The notes under the pieces were generated by a model. That model saw nothing but the letters and a program-made list of their open reading frames with translations. It was not told the origin of the DNA and did no database searches. Source: Breoghania sp. L-A4 (lineage in GTDB: Bacteria; Pseudomonadota; Alphaproteobacteria; Rhizobiales; Stappiaceae). From it: a DNA stretch of 64,000 nucleotides. Location of the stretch: the NCBI RefSeq assembly GCF_003432385.1, contig NZ_CP031841.1, positions 1,240,001-1,304,000 on the forward strand, written 5' to 3'. This document shows positions 21,160-30,540 of this stretch, in pieces. Position 1 is the stretch's first letter. Every line of letters starts with the position of its first letter. The translations under genes and the position numbers were made by a program.

Positions 21160-22131
21160 CTAGACGGACGGCGCTCCGATATGGGCGCGGAGGAAGCCGT
21201 CGATTTCCGCATTGCTCTCGTGCGCGATTCTCAACGGAAAGGCCTGGAACATGTGGCATCCGCCGGGAGTGACGCTCAACTCCGTGCCGCATCCGGCGGC
21301 CTGCCAGCGGGCGGCCATGAACAGGCTGTCGTCGAGCAGAGGATCACGGGTGCCTATGGAGAACAGTGCGGGAGGCAGACGGCTGAGATCCGCGTTGATC
21401 GGGGAGATATCAGGATTGGACCGGTCTTGTCCATCGCCAAGAAAGCCCTGCGCGAATTTGGTGATGTCTCGGGTGTTCAGGATCAGCTTGTCGGAGCCCC
21501 AATTCCGGGCGCTGGGCGACAGCCGCATGTCGAAGCATCCCGCCGTCAGGGCGGCCGCGCAAAACGGTGTCAGTCCGTGCCAGTCGCGCAGGCGAACCAT
21601 GGTCACAACGGCGAGATGAGCGCCGGCGGATTCCCCGCCGATGGCAAGGCGGTCGGTCCCGAAACGCGTCGTGGCTTCGCGCAGGAGCCACAGCGCGGCC
21701 GCTTCGCAATCGTCGGGACCCTGCGGGTAGGGATGTTCGGGCGCCAGCCGGTATTCGACCGATATCACTGCGGCTCCGGTGCGGCGGGTGATCTCGTCCA
21801 GCCGGTCGTCTTGCGAATCCGCCGTGCCGAACGTCCAGCCGCCGCCGTGGACATGCAGGAAAACACCCGTCGGCGTGCCGTTTTCCGGAGGGATGATGCG
21901 CAAGGGCACGGGGCCGTGCGGCCCGTCGATGGTCACGGTCTCGGCGCGCGGGCACTTGGGCGGCAGGGGAAAGGGGCCGCGTCCTTCGGCGCGCAGCCGC
22001 CGTATCACGTCGGGGGGCACGCTCCATTGGTCGGGAAGCGCGGAAAGCGTCGCGAGGGTCTCCGCGTTGAAGCGGCGGGTCTCGTCGCTGATGGCCTCGT
22101 CGGAGAAGACAGTGGGATCGGGCAGGGGCAT
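21160..22131 (-). CDS. Alpha/beta hydrolase (HSL-type carboxylesterase)
   Basis: 323 residues from ATG 22131 (MPLPDPTVFSDEAISDETRR); a longer start at 22188 adds 19 unlikely residues. Hormone-sensitive-lipase family features: oxyanion motif VHGGGWTFG, YRLAPEHPYP, nucleophile motif GGESAGAHLA, the Asp in GTRDPLLDD, and the His in GGCHMFQAF. Complete catalytic triad, so an active esterase is expected, of short-chain esters by family analogy. It precedes the thioesterase gene by about 150 bases in the same direction. Confidence 0.85.
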   Translation of the reverse strand: MPLPDPTVFSDEAISDETRRFNAETLATLSALPDQWSVPPDVIRRLRAEGRGPFPLPPKCPRAETVTIDGPHGPVPLRIIPPENGTPTGVFLHVHGGGWTFGTADSQDDRLDEITRRTGAAVISVEYRLAPEHPYPQGPDDCEAAALWLLREATTRFGTDRLAIGGESAGAHLAVVTMVRLRDWHGLTPFCAAALTAGCFDMRLSPSARNWGSDKLILNTRDITKFAQGFLGDGQDRSNPDISPINADLSRLPPALFSIGTRDPLLDDSLFMAARWQAAGCGTELSVTPGGCHMFQAFPLRIAHESNAEIDGFLRAHIGAPSV

Positions 22132-22874
22132 GGGCGGGGACCGGACAGAATGAGATGGCGCACGCGATGTGCGCTGGATCGGGCACACGCTACCCTCCGC
22201 GCCGCGTCATGCCAAGCCGGCCTGATTCAATGTCCGGCGCGTGCGATGCTGCAGGGAAATGCTCTTTGCGGGGAGTATGAAGCGTGCATGGTTCAGGGCA
22301 GTCCGGAGGACCGCGCAGACAGCGCCGCAGGTGGCCGTTCTTGCTCGCGGCCGCCCGGATTGGTGCGGCAAGCAGAGCAGGGCGGCGGTTCAATCCGCGC
22401 TCGACGTTCGCCAAGATCTCCATGGTTTGTGCTGCGAAAAATCTGGTGTTCGCCGGCCGGTTTCTTCCAGTTCCTTTTCAAAGCGGCACTCTCGACGCAT
22501 CCGTTGTGCTTCGGTCATGATCAGAGCGCAGGACATACCCGCGACCGTTCGGGCCGGGACTTCCGCTCGCGGACTTCCCTCATCGAAATTGCCACGGGTC
22601 GGGCGTCTGTATTTCGCATGCCCAGTATTGCCGCCGGGCGGTGCCTTTCACCAGCGCGATCCTCACGCAGCTGCGCGGCGCCGGACTCCCGGATCCAGCG
22701 CGTTAAGCGCGCCGTTTCGTCTTTGAGTATTTGCTTGACGGTGTGATACCTCCTATCAATAACAAAACAGTCCGCCGCCGGCGAAAGATCGGGAGGAACC
22801 GCGGACCGTGCCATACCCGGCAAGGGCTTGGGGGCCGCCGCCGGACATCAGGCACAATCGGGAGGGAAGACGAG
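22132..22874. other. Gene-poor region between esterase and response regulator
   Basis: About 740 bases. Several short open frames exist on both strands, but none has a ribosome binding site, a recognisable domain or plausible composition. The right end (22735-22860) must carry the promoter and leader of the response regulator gene, with an AT-richer patch around 22740-22765. Nothing else is supported. Confidence 0.5.
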
Positions 22875-23539
22875 TTGGCTGAGCAGTCGTCGCATCACTT
22901 CATCATTGCGGACGATCATCCGTTGTTTCGCGGTGCCTTGCGGCAGACGATCGAGAGTGTGTATCCCGGGTCCGTCATCGAGGAGGCGGGCGCGCTTGAC
23001 GATGTCGCGGCGCGGCTGGATGTGTCCGACGACGTCGATCTGATCCTGCTCGATCTGACCATGCCGGGCATGCGCGGCTATTCAGGCCTGATGTACCTGC
23101 GCGCTCAGCATCCCGGCATCCCGATCGTCATTGTCTCCGCCAACGAGGATCCGGTCGCCATCCGCACGTGCATGGAATTTGGCGCCTCCGGTTTCATTCC
23201 CAAATCCTTCGGCATCGATGTCATCCGCGGCGCCGTCCTGGCGGTGATGCGCGGGGCACCTGGTCGCCGCCGGAGGTGGACCTTGAGGCTGAGGATGAAA
23301 CCGCCGGACTCGTTCAACAGCTCGCAACCCTGACGCCGCAGCAGGTACGCGTGCTGATGATGCTCAGTGAAGGCCTGCTGAACAAGCAGATCGCCTATGA
23401 GCTCAGTGTCTCGGAGGCGACCGTCAAGGCCCATGTCTCGGCGATCTTGCAGAAGCTTGGGGTGGAGAGCCGCACTCAGGCGGTCATTGCCGCGTCCAAG
23501 ATCGAAGTCGGCCAGTGGCAGTTGGCCACCTCCGAATAA
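22875..23539 (+). pseudogene. NarL/LuxR-type response regulator, CrbR/ErdR-like (one frameshift)
   Basis: Starts at TTG 22875 behind a GGAGGGAAG site. Receiver domain: acidic IADDHP, phospho-Asp in LILLDLTMPG (Asp60), Lys in FIPKSF. The frame breaks at the G run at 23251-23254. Adding one G gives MRGGTWSPPEVDLEAED and joins the C-terminal LuxR HTH (LTPQQVRVLMMLSEGLLNKQIAYELSVSEATVKAHVSAILQKL). Full length would be about 221 residues. It is convergent with the SSS-type hybrid kinase, 21 bases apart. This pairing matches CrbS/CrbR of Vibrio and MxtR/ErdR of Pseudomonas, which control acetyl-CoA synthetase and acetate use. Confidence 0.85.
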
Positions 23540-23560
23540 TCCTCTTAGCAACGGCGATTC

Positions 23561-26500
23561 CTATTCCGCCGCAGGCCGTTCTACCTGGCGTTGAAGGTTG
23601 CGCACCCGGATCAGGTGCGCACGCAGTGCGGCGGGTTTGACCGGCTTGTTGAGAATATGAATGCCGTGCGCGGAAGCCTCCTTGCGCACCGCGGGGGTTC
23701 GGTCCGCGGTGATCAGGATGGCGGCAATGTCCGTGCCGAACAGCCCGCGCAGTTCCGCCACAGCGTCAATGCCGCTGCAATTGTCCAGATGGTAGTCGAC
23801 CAGCAGGATGTCCGGGGTCTCGCCGAGATCCTGGATTTGAAGAGCGCCCTGGCTCGGATCGAGCGCGGTCTGGACGCGGCAGTTCCAGCCCGCGAGCAAC
23901 GCATCCATTCCCGACAGGATGTTGGGCTCATTGTCGATCACCAGCACCAGCATGCCGTCAAGGTTGCGTTGGCTGACAGGCGGGGCCTGTTTCTTTTTCT
24001 TCTCCGGTTGCGCCGCGGCGAGCGGAATTTCCACGGAGAATCGCGAGCCGTCGCCCACCTGCGAGGTGATCTGCACGGGATGCTCCAGCACACGGCTGAT
24101 GCGGTCGACAATCGACAGCCCGAGCCCCAGTCCCCGGGCCACCCGGGCGCCGTCGTCGAGACGATGGAATTCCATGAAGATCGCCTTGCGCTTGGAGACG
24201 GGAATGCCGATCCCGGTGTCGAACACCTCGACACTGATGCGCCCGTGCCTCCGCCGGCATCCGACCAGGACCCGGCCGGAGCCCGTGTACTTGATGGCGT
24301 TGGAGACAAGGTTTTGCAGCAGCCGCCGGAGCAGCCGGCGGTCCGAGCGTACCGCCAGCGAAGTCTCCATGATGGTCAGCTTCAGGTTCTTCTCCTGGGC
24401 GACCGGTTCGAACTCCATGCGCAACTGATTGAGGATCTCGTCGAGCCGGAAGGCGGACAGCTCGGGCTGCATGTTGCCCGCGTCGAGCCGCGAGATATCG
24501 AGCACCGCGCCGATGATCTCTTCGACCGACTCAAGCGAGGATTCCACATTGCGCACCAATTCGTAGTCGCGGCCCGATTCAAAGCGCTCGACGAGGCTTG
24601 AGGCGTAAAGGCGCGCGGCGTTGAGTGGTTGCAGGATGTCGTGTCCGGCGGCAGCCAGGAAGCGTGTCTTGCCCAGATTGGCGTCGTCCGCGGTCGCCTT
24701 GGCGCGGATCAGTTCCTGGTTCACCCGGGTCAGTTCCTCGGTGCGCTCGCGCACGCGGCGCTCCAGGGTCTCGTTGGCGCGTGCCAGCGCCTGCTCGCCC
24801 AGAACCCGGTCGGTGATGTCGGTGTAGGTCGTCACGATACCGCCGCCGGGCATCGGATTGGTGCGCACCTCAAGCACCATGTCGGTCGAGGCGATCCGCT
24901 CCTGGAATGTTTCCATCCGCACGGCCAGGGCGTCGAGGCGTTCCGAAACCTGGGCTTGAACCGACGAGAGACCGAATTCGCCGCGCTCCGCCTGATAGCG
25001 CAGGATCGCATCCAGCGGCGTGCCGACCTGTCCGTATTCCGGCGGCAGCCCGAGCAGAGACCTGAACTGCCGGTTCCAGCAGATCAGCCGCAGGTCCTTG
25101 TCGAACACGGAAATGCCCTGGCGCACCTGGTCGAGCGCGGTCTGCAGCAGATCGCGGTTGTACTGGATGGCCGTCGTGGCGTCGTCCAGCAGCTTCATCG
25201 CACCCTTGGACGCGGGGTCGCGGCGCTTGGCTAGCAGCGACAGCACCAGTCGCGAGGAGGCGGCGCCGATGGCACTGGCGAGCAACTGCTCCGAAAAACG
25301 CAGCACCTGCGCTTCCGCGGGGGCGTTCGGATCGATGTTGATGTCGTGTTCGCGACAGAAACTGTCGAACGAGCGATTGGTGCGTTCCTCGCCGAGATAG
25401 CGTGCCACGGTGCTGCGCAGATCGTCGTTCGTTACCGAGGTGCGCCACAACCGAAGCGATGGGCTGGGCGAGAAGTCGCTGGGCAGGAACACGTTTGCCT
25501 GCAAGCGTTCGGTTGGCTCCGGCAATCGGCTCAGGGATCCGATAATATAAGCGATGAGATTGATCGACAGGCTCAGGAAGACGCCGTTGATGAAAGGATC
25601 GGCGGTCAGTTCGAACAGCGCCTGTGGCCGCAGCATCGCATAACCGAAGGGCCCTTCGGAGAGCAGCGTCGCCGGAAGGATGCCGGATGCGGCGAAGGTC
25701 GGCAGAAGCAATGTGTAGAACCACACCAGGAAGCCCGAGACCATGCCGGCGATGGCGCCGCGGGCCGTGGCCTGCCGCCAGATCAGCCCGCCGAAGAACG
25801 CCGGCGCGAGCTGGGCGATCGCGGCAAACGACAACAGCCCGATGGAGGCCAGCGCCGCGCTGTCGCCCGCGGCGCGATAATAAGCATATCCCAGCAGCAA
25901 GGTGGTGAAGATCGCGGTGCGCCGGACATAGAGCAGGAAGCGCCCCATGTCCTTGAGCTCCTTCACGTCATCGAAGCGACGGCGAAGCACCAGGGGCATT
26001 ACGAGGTCGTTGGAAATCATGATCGCCAGTGCCACGCTGGCAACGATGACCATGGCCGTTGCCGCAGACAGTCCGCCGATGAAGGCGACCATCGTGATCA
26101 GCGGCTCGTCGGCCGTCATCGGCAGCGCCAGCACGAAGATGTCGGCGTCCACCGCGCTGCCGAACCGCAACATGCCGGCGGCGGCGATCGGAATGACGAA
26201 CAGGTTGATCAGCACCAGGTAGAGCGGAAACAGCCAGACCGCCAGGCGCAGTTCCTTCTGGTCGTTGTTCTCGGTAACCGCGACATGGAACTGCCGGGGC
26301 AGCAGGATCGCCGCGAACATCGACAGCATGGTGAGCACCATCCAGGTGCCGCCGTTGAGCTCGCGCGAAAAGACCTCTGTGACTTCCGGCATGGCGCGCG
26401 CCGCGCGCAGCAGGTCGGACGGCCCGTCGAAGAGGCCGAAGGTGACATAGGTACCGACGGCGAGAAACGCGACGAGCTTGACGATCGATTCTGCCGCGAT

Positions 26501-27091
26501 CGCCAGCATCAGCCCTTCCTGATGCTCGGTGGCGTCGATGTGGCGCGTGCCGAACAGCACCGCGAAGATCGCCATGCCAATTGTCACCAGCAGGGCGATG
26601 TCACCGATGAGCCAGTTGGAATGCAGCCCGGCTTCCGGTCCCATCGGCGCCAGCAGGGTGGAGGCGGAGAGCGATACGGCCTTGAGTTGCAGAGCGATAT
26701 ACGGAATTGAGCCGATCACCGCGATGATCGTGACAACGGCGGCCACCGTTTGGCTCTTGCCATAGCGCGCGGCGATGAAGTCGGCGACCGAGGTGATGCG
26801 CTCGGCCTTGGCCAGCCGGATGATCCGCCGGATGATTGGGAACCCGGCGGCGAAAAGCAGCGCGGGCCCGATGTAGATGGTCAGGAACTCGAACCCGTCT
26901 TGGGCGGCCAATCCCACCGAACCGAAGAACGTCCACGAGGTGCAGTAAATGGCCAGCGAAAGGGCGTAGATCATCGCCCGGCCGCGACCGGGACGTCCGG
27001 TGCGCGCCGCCCGGTCGCCGTAGCTGGCGACGGCGAATAGCAGTCCGATATAGACGAGCGCCGAAACGGCGACGACCCAGCCTTGAAGCAT
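23561..27091 (-). CDS. SSS-type hybrid sensor histidine kinase/response regulator, CrbS/MxtR-like
   Basis: About 1176 residues from ATG 27091 (MLQGWVVAVSALVYIGLLF); the frame runs 600 bases further upstream, but that part is not protein-like. The N-terminal half is a sodium:solute symporter-like domain with about 13 membrane segments (AIYCTSWTFFGSVGLAA, VADFIAARYGKSQTVA). A PAS-like domain (QGISVFDKDLRLICWNRQF) and a coiled coil follow. HisKA has the phospho-His in AAGHDILQPLNAARL. The ATPase has NLVSNAIKYT, DTGIGIP and GLGLGLSI. The C-terminal receiver has its Asp in ILLVDYHLD. The receiver's acidic pocket reads DNEP instead of DDEP. By family analogy it senses acetate or a related carboxylate and controls acs through the convergent regulator. 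Confidence 0.88.
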   Translation of the reverse strand: MLQGWVVAVSALVYIGLLFAVASYGDRAARTGRPGRGRAMIYALSLAIYCTSWTFFGSVGLAAQDGFEFLTIYIGPALLFAAGFPIIRRIIRLAKAERITSVADFIAARYGKSQTVAAVVTIIAVIGSIPYIALQLKAVSLSASTLLAPMGPEAGLHSNWLIGDIALLVTIGMAIFAVLFGTRHIDATEHQEGLMLAIAAESIVKLVAFLAVGTYVTFGLFDGPSDLLRAARAMPEVTEVFSRELNGGTWMVLTMLSMFAAILLPRQFHVAVTENNDQKELRLAVWLFPLYLVLINLFVIPIAAAGMLRFGSAVDADIFVLALPMTADEPLITMVAFIGGLSAATAMVIVASVALAIMISNDLVMPLVLRRRFDDVKELKDMGRFLLYVRRTAIFTTLLLGYAYYRAAGDSAALASIGLLSFAAIAQLAPAFFGGLIWRQATARGAIAGMVSGFLVWFYTLLLPTFAASGILPATLLSEGPFGYAMLRPQALFELTADPFINGVFLSLSINLIAYIIGSLSRLPEPTERLQANVFLPSDFSPSPSLRLWRTSVTNDDLRSTVARYLGEERTNRSFDSFCREHDINIDPNAPAEAQVLRFSEQLLASAIGAASSRLVLSLLAKRRDPASKGAMKLLDDATTAIQYNRDLLQTALDQVRQGISVFDKDLRLICWNRQFRSLLGLPPEYGQVGTPLDAILRYQAERGEFGLSSVQAQVSERLDALAVRMETFQERIASTDMVLEVRTNPMPGGGIVTTYTDITDRVLGEQALARANETLERRVRERTEELTRVNQELIRAKATADDANLGKTRFLAAAGHDILQPLNAARLYASSLVERFESGRDYELVRNVESSLESVEEIIGAVLDISRLDAGNMQPELSAFRLDEILNQLRMEFEPVAQEKNLKLTIMETSLAVRSDRRLLRRLLQNLVSNAIKYTGSGRVLVGCRRRHGRISVEVFDTGIGIPVSKRKAIFMEFHRLDDGARVARGLGLGLSIVDRISRVLEHPVQITSQVGDGSRFSVEIPLAAAQPEKKKKQAPPVSQRNLDGMLVLVIDNEPNILSGMDALLAGWNCRVQTALDPSQGALQIQDLGETPDILLVDYHLDNCSGIDAVAELRGLFGTDIAAILITADRTPAVRKEASAHGIHILNKPVKPAALRAHLIRVRNLQRQVERPAAE

Positions 27092-28031
27092 CGGTCCTCT
27101 TCGGCCTGCGTGGCCACAGAATGTTTCCGAAAGTGCGTGATCCGAACACAGTTGCGAAATCTTGTCCAGATCGGCTTTGCCCCCGGGTTCTCGGCTGAAT
27201 TGGCGAAAGCCGGTCGATATCAAGCTGCTGGGACAACATGACGGTTGAGCCGGAGCGCGGGGGCCGCGCGTGGGTCTAAGGGATCCGCCCCGCTCGTCGT
27301 TCGCCGTCTCATGCGCGTGGAGGGTGAGGATCGTCTTGAAAGGCGCGCCGCCCCGCAGTGAGACAATGCGGATGCCGCTCCCATGACGCCCATCCGCAAC
27401 GATCATACCGCCAGGGAACGTGCGCGACTCAATCCAGTTGGGGCAATAGTCGAGGCTGCGATGTTTTCCTGAAAATGGCTGTAGATGGGTATTAAATCGG
27501 AATTTATTGTCAATTGCATCAATGCATCGTGTGTTAGACGCGTCAAAATTGACCTTCTCTCCGTCACTTCTGACTGTTACGCTGTAAGTGTAATGGAAGT
27601 ATTTCCTTGTGAGAGAGATATGCTGGGTTGCCGGAACGCTCGGGTATTGCAAGCCGAAGCCAGTGGATATGCGATTGCGGCGGGGAGCGCGCATGGACCG
27701 ACGTCTCTGTAAGGGTTTTCAGAGTCTGACCGCACTCGTGAGCGATGTCCGCGCCTGTCTCTTCGGCATCGCGCCCACGCGTGTCGTTGTGGCCGCGGCT
27801 TCGGCCACACGTCGGTCACGGCGTCATTCGCCATCCGGACGCTTGCCGGATCCAGCCAGATCGGCGAGGGCGTGCGGCGTCTCGGTCATTCATCTTTGCG
27901 GAGCCTATGGCACTCGACCGTACAATCGGCGTAAGCTACGGATTCTAAACGTGTGATGCGCGAGACAGGACGTTGCCGGACCCCTGTCGGGGCGCCATGA
28001 ACGAATGGGTTACAGCGGTGCGGAGTAAGCG
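27092..28031. other. Long intergenic region upstream of crbS-like and fixL genes
   Basis: 940 bases between divergent genes with no convincing coding sequence. It contains an AT-rich island (about 27465-27620) unlike the surroundings, and a perfect 8-base GC hairpin at 27788-27809 (TGTGGCCG / CGGCCACA). Promoters for both flanking genes must lie here; a small RNA is possible but not shown. Confidence 0.5.
27788..27809. repeat. Hairpin TGTGGCCG-CGGCTT-CGGCCACA
   Basis: Perfect inverted repeat with an 8-base stem and 6-base loop, no T-tract, in the long region before fixL. Function unknown. Confidence 0.4.
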
Positions 28032-29183
28032 ATGCGCAGCGACCTGAGCGACAATCTGGTACAGGCACCGACCGTGTCGGATGCGCGGCTGTCCAGCGTT
28101 CTCGACACGGCTGTGGACGGCATCGTTGTCATTGACGACGCGGCGCGGATTCTGGTGTTCAGCGCGGCCTGCGAACGTCTCTTCGGCTACACGAGCGCCG
28201 AGGTCGTTGGCCGCAACGTCAAGATCATCATGCCGGAAGACTATGCGCGCGATCACGACAGTTTTGTAAAACACTATTTGGGGACCGGCGAGGCCCGCAT
28301 CATTGGAATCGGCCGCGAGGTGCGCGCCCGAAATAAGAGCGGCAAGGAATTCCCTGTCGAGCTTTCCGTGGGTGAGGCAATCACGCCGGAGGGGCGGCAG
28401 TTCGTCGGCATTCTCCGCGATCTCAGGCCGCGAAAGATCCAGGAAGACCGGCTGAACCGGATGCAGTCGCAACTGGTGCATTTCGCGCGCATGAATGCGA
28501 TGGACGAAATGGGTGCGGCCATCGCGCATGAATTGAACCAGCCGCTGACCGCCGTGATGTTGTACCTGCAGGCGGTCAACCGGAAGACCGAGACCAACGA
28601 CGGACGGATCGATGACAAGATTCGCGAGATTCTCGACAAGACGATCCGCGAGGCTAGGCGTGCGGGCCAGATCATCCAGCGCATGCGCCAATTTGTCGAA
28701 AAGCGGGAAGCGGAACGCAGAAGCGTTGATGTCCCTTCCCTGATCGACGAGGCGCTCGAACTGGTGCTGCTCGGCCAGTACACCTTGAGCGTGCGAGTCA
28801 TTCGCGACGATGAGGACGACCTTCCCGACGTCGACGTGGATCCGGTGCAGGTGCAGCAGATTCTCGTCAACCTGATGCGCAATGCTCTGGAAGTGATCAA
28901 GGGAAGCGACGACGGATGGATTCGCATTGCGACCCGCCGGTCCGGCGACTTCATCGTTGTCGAGGTTCTCGACTCAGGCCCGGGTATTCCGGCTGCGCAA
29001 CTGCGCAACCTGTTCCGGGCATTTTCGAGCACGAAGAAGAAGGGGTTGGGCCTCGGTTTGGCGATTTCCAAGTCGATTGCCCAAAGCCATGGCGGAGACC
29101 TGACGGTTGATGCGGGCGGAGATGGCCGCGGTGCGGCTTTCACGTTACGGTTGCCGCTTGTGTGCAAGGACGTTGCGCCATGA
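28032..29183 (+). CDS. fixL: Oxygen-sensing sensor histidine kinase FixL
   Basis: 383 residues, soluble. Heme PAS domain at about residues 20-135. The proximal heme His of FixL aligns with His75 in YARDHDSFV, the distal Arg with Arg95 in IIGIGR, and the distal hydrophobic pair with Leu111 and Val113 in FPVELSVGEA. Kinase core: phospho-His166 in AIAHELNQPL, N box NLMRNALEVI, G1 DSGPGIP, G2 GLGLGLAISK. In the family, O2 binding to the heme inhibits the kinase, and low oxygen turns on phosphorylation of FixJ. There is no N-terminal membrane anchor, as in the soluble Bradyrhizobium type. fixJ follows after 109 bases. Confidence 0.95.
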   Translation: MRSDLSDNLVQAPTVSDARLSSVLDTAVDGIVVIDDAARILVFSAACERLFGYTSAEVVGRNVKIIMPEDYARDHDSFVKHYLGTGEARIIGIGREVRARNKSGKEFPVELSVGEAITPEGRQFVGILRDLRPRKIQEDRLNRMQSQLVHFARMNAMDEMGAAIAHELNQPLTAVMLYLQAVNRKTETNDGRIDDKIREILDKTIREARRAGQIIQRMRQFVEKREAERRSVDVPSLIDEALELVLLGQYTLSVRVIRDDEDDLPDVDVDPVQVQQILVNLMRNALEVIKGSDDGWIRIATRRSGDFIVVEVLDSGPGIPAAQLRNLFRAFSSTKKKGLGLGLAISKSIAQSHGGDLTVDAGGDGRGAAFTLRLPLVCKDVAP

Positions 29184-29292
29184 CGTGTTGCGGTCGGGAC
29201 GCGGGAGCATAGCACTATCAAGCAAATTGTAATTGGACCGATTTTGCAGGCCATGTTTCAGAGGCCTGAGATCAAGGACGAGGAGCGCAAGA

Positions 29293-29907
29293 ATGACCAG
29301 CACTTCCAACCTCATTTATATTGTCGATGACGATCCCGCGGTGCGGGATGCCCTTTCCATCATATTCGACATGGAGGATTTCGCCGTTGAATCCTTTGAC
29401 AACGGTGATGCATTCCTAAATGCCGCGACGCAAAAGGAGCCGGCCTGTGTCATTCTTGACGTCCACATGCCGGGCCGCTCCGGCATCGACATTCTCAAGT
29501 CCCTGAACGCCGATGAATACGCCGCGCCGATATTCATCATTTCCGGACAGGGCGATATCCCGATGGCGGTGAACTCGATCAAGCAGGGTGCATTCGATTT
29601 CATCGAAAAGCCCTTTGACGCGGATACCGTTGTGCAGCGGGTGCGTGAGGCCATTGAAGCGACCGAGCGGCGCAAGGAAGTTCAGAGCGGACTTGGAGCT
29701 TTCCCTGGCCACGAGACACTGACCCCGCGCGAGCGCGAGGTGCTGGAGCAGATCACCGGCGGGGCGTCCAACAAGGAAGCCGGGCGCACGCTGGGTATCA
29801 GCCCGCGCACGATTGAGGTTCACCGCGCGCGTATCATGGAAAAGCTTGGTGCCCGCAATGCGGCCGATCTGGTTCGCATCGTGCTCACCGGCGAAAAGTC
29901 CGACTGA
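29293..29907 (+). CDS. fixJ: Response regulator FixJ
   Basis: 204 residues from ATG 29293 with an AGGAG site. Receiver domain: acidic VDDDP at residues 11-15, phospho-Asp56 in VILDVHMPG, Ser/Lys in FIISGQGD and EKPFDAD. A linker and a LuxR-type HTH follow at about 140-200 (LTPREREVLEQITGG, SNKEAGRTLGISPRTIEVHRARIMEKL). FixL phosphorylates it under low oxygen; FixJ-P activates fixK in rhizobia. The gene order fixL-fixJ and the fixK gene 1.3 kb downstream fit this circuit. Confidence 0.95.
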   Translation: MTSTSNLIYIVDDDPAVRDALSIIFDMEDFAVESFDNGDAFLNAATQKEPACVILDVHMPGRSGIDILKSLNADEYAAPIFIISGQGDIPMAVNSIKQGAFDFIEKPFDADTVVQRVREAIEATERRKEVQSGLGAFPGHETLTPREREVLEQITGGASNKEAGRTLGISPRTIEVHRARIMEKLGARNAADLVRIVLTGEKSD

Positions 29908-29921
29908 CAGCGCGACACGTG

Positions 29922-29959
29922 TCGGCCGAATTTGCGTTTCAACACGCAAATTCGGCCGA
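29922..29959. terminator. Strong hairpin after fixJ
   Basis: Perfect 16-base inverted repeat TCGGCCGAATTTGCGT / ACGCAAATTCGGCCGA with a 6-base loop, 14 bases after the fixJ stop. No T-tract follows on either side, so it may be a transcript-end or processing structure rather than a classical terminator. No other copy was noticed in the window. Confidence 0.55.
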
Positions 29960-30202
29960 TGCTACGTGATATCACCGATGTATGTTGGCGGCCGCTCGCG
30001 GACAATCGCCGGTGCTTGAAACCTGCCTCATCCAAGGACTGCGCAGGTCGAGGGGAGCCTGTGAATGCGCAAGTGCATTCCGCTTCCTCGGATCGCGCAT
30101 GGGGAGGTCCTCATAGCCGTCTGGCCATGGGGGCTCAACGCCGTTTGGCAGGACATCGACGGCTGGCGGCCGATGCGCCAGTAGCACTTGGGAAACATTG
30201 CG

Positions 30203-30540
30203 GTGGTCATACACATTCTGGAAGATGAGCCGACCGTCTCCGAGGCATTGGTTCTGCTTCTCGAGCAATACGGTCACGAGGTGGCGCCCCATCTCAGTGC
30301 CGAAGGCTTTTTTGCCGCCATGCCGCCGTCGACCGATGACCTGGTCATCGTGGATCTGAATTTGCCGGGAATTTCCGGTGTGCAGGTCATCCGGTGGCTC
30401 ATGGCGTTGAGCGCCCCGCCCGTGTGGTGGTGATGTCCGGCCAGTCCCAGAATGCCATTGGCGAGCAACTGGCCGGGATTCCCCAACCGACCATCATCCG
30501 CAAACCGCTGACCGAAGACAACATCACCGCATATCTTTGA
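30203..30540 (+). pseudogene. Single-domain response regulator, FixT-like position (one frameshift)
   Basis: Receiver domain only, about 113 residues, from GTG 30203 (or TTG 30188). Acidic residues in HILEDEP, phospho-Asp in VIVDLNLPG, and the switch Thr/Ser-Lys region VVVMSGQSQ and IIRKPL. The frame breaks near 30409. Adding one G restores LMALERPARVVVMSG and reads through to TGA 30540. It lies between fixJ and fixK. In Caulobacter a single-domain receiver, FixT, in the same gene neighbourhood inhibits FixL as feedback. Caulobacter FixT binds an iron-sulfur cluster through cysteines; this protein has no cysteine, so any feedback would work differently. Confidence 0.7.

Noticed and set aside
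22190-22740. Short open frames on both strands before the response regulator
   Set aside because: No ribosome site, no domain, low-complexity Arg/Ala-rich products.
20449-22746. Very long open frame on the + strand (over 700 codons)
   Set aside because: Antisense to the thioesterase and esterase genes, whose motifs are clear; the translation is Gly/Arg/His-rich with no domain. High GC content keeps stop codons rare in the opposite strand.
25346-26710. Long + strand open frame opposite the hybrid kinase
   Set aside because: Antisense of a membrane-protein gene giving a His/Gln/Arg-rich product; composition artefact.
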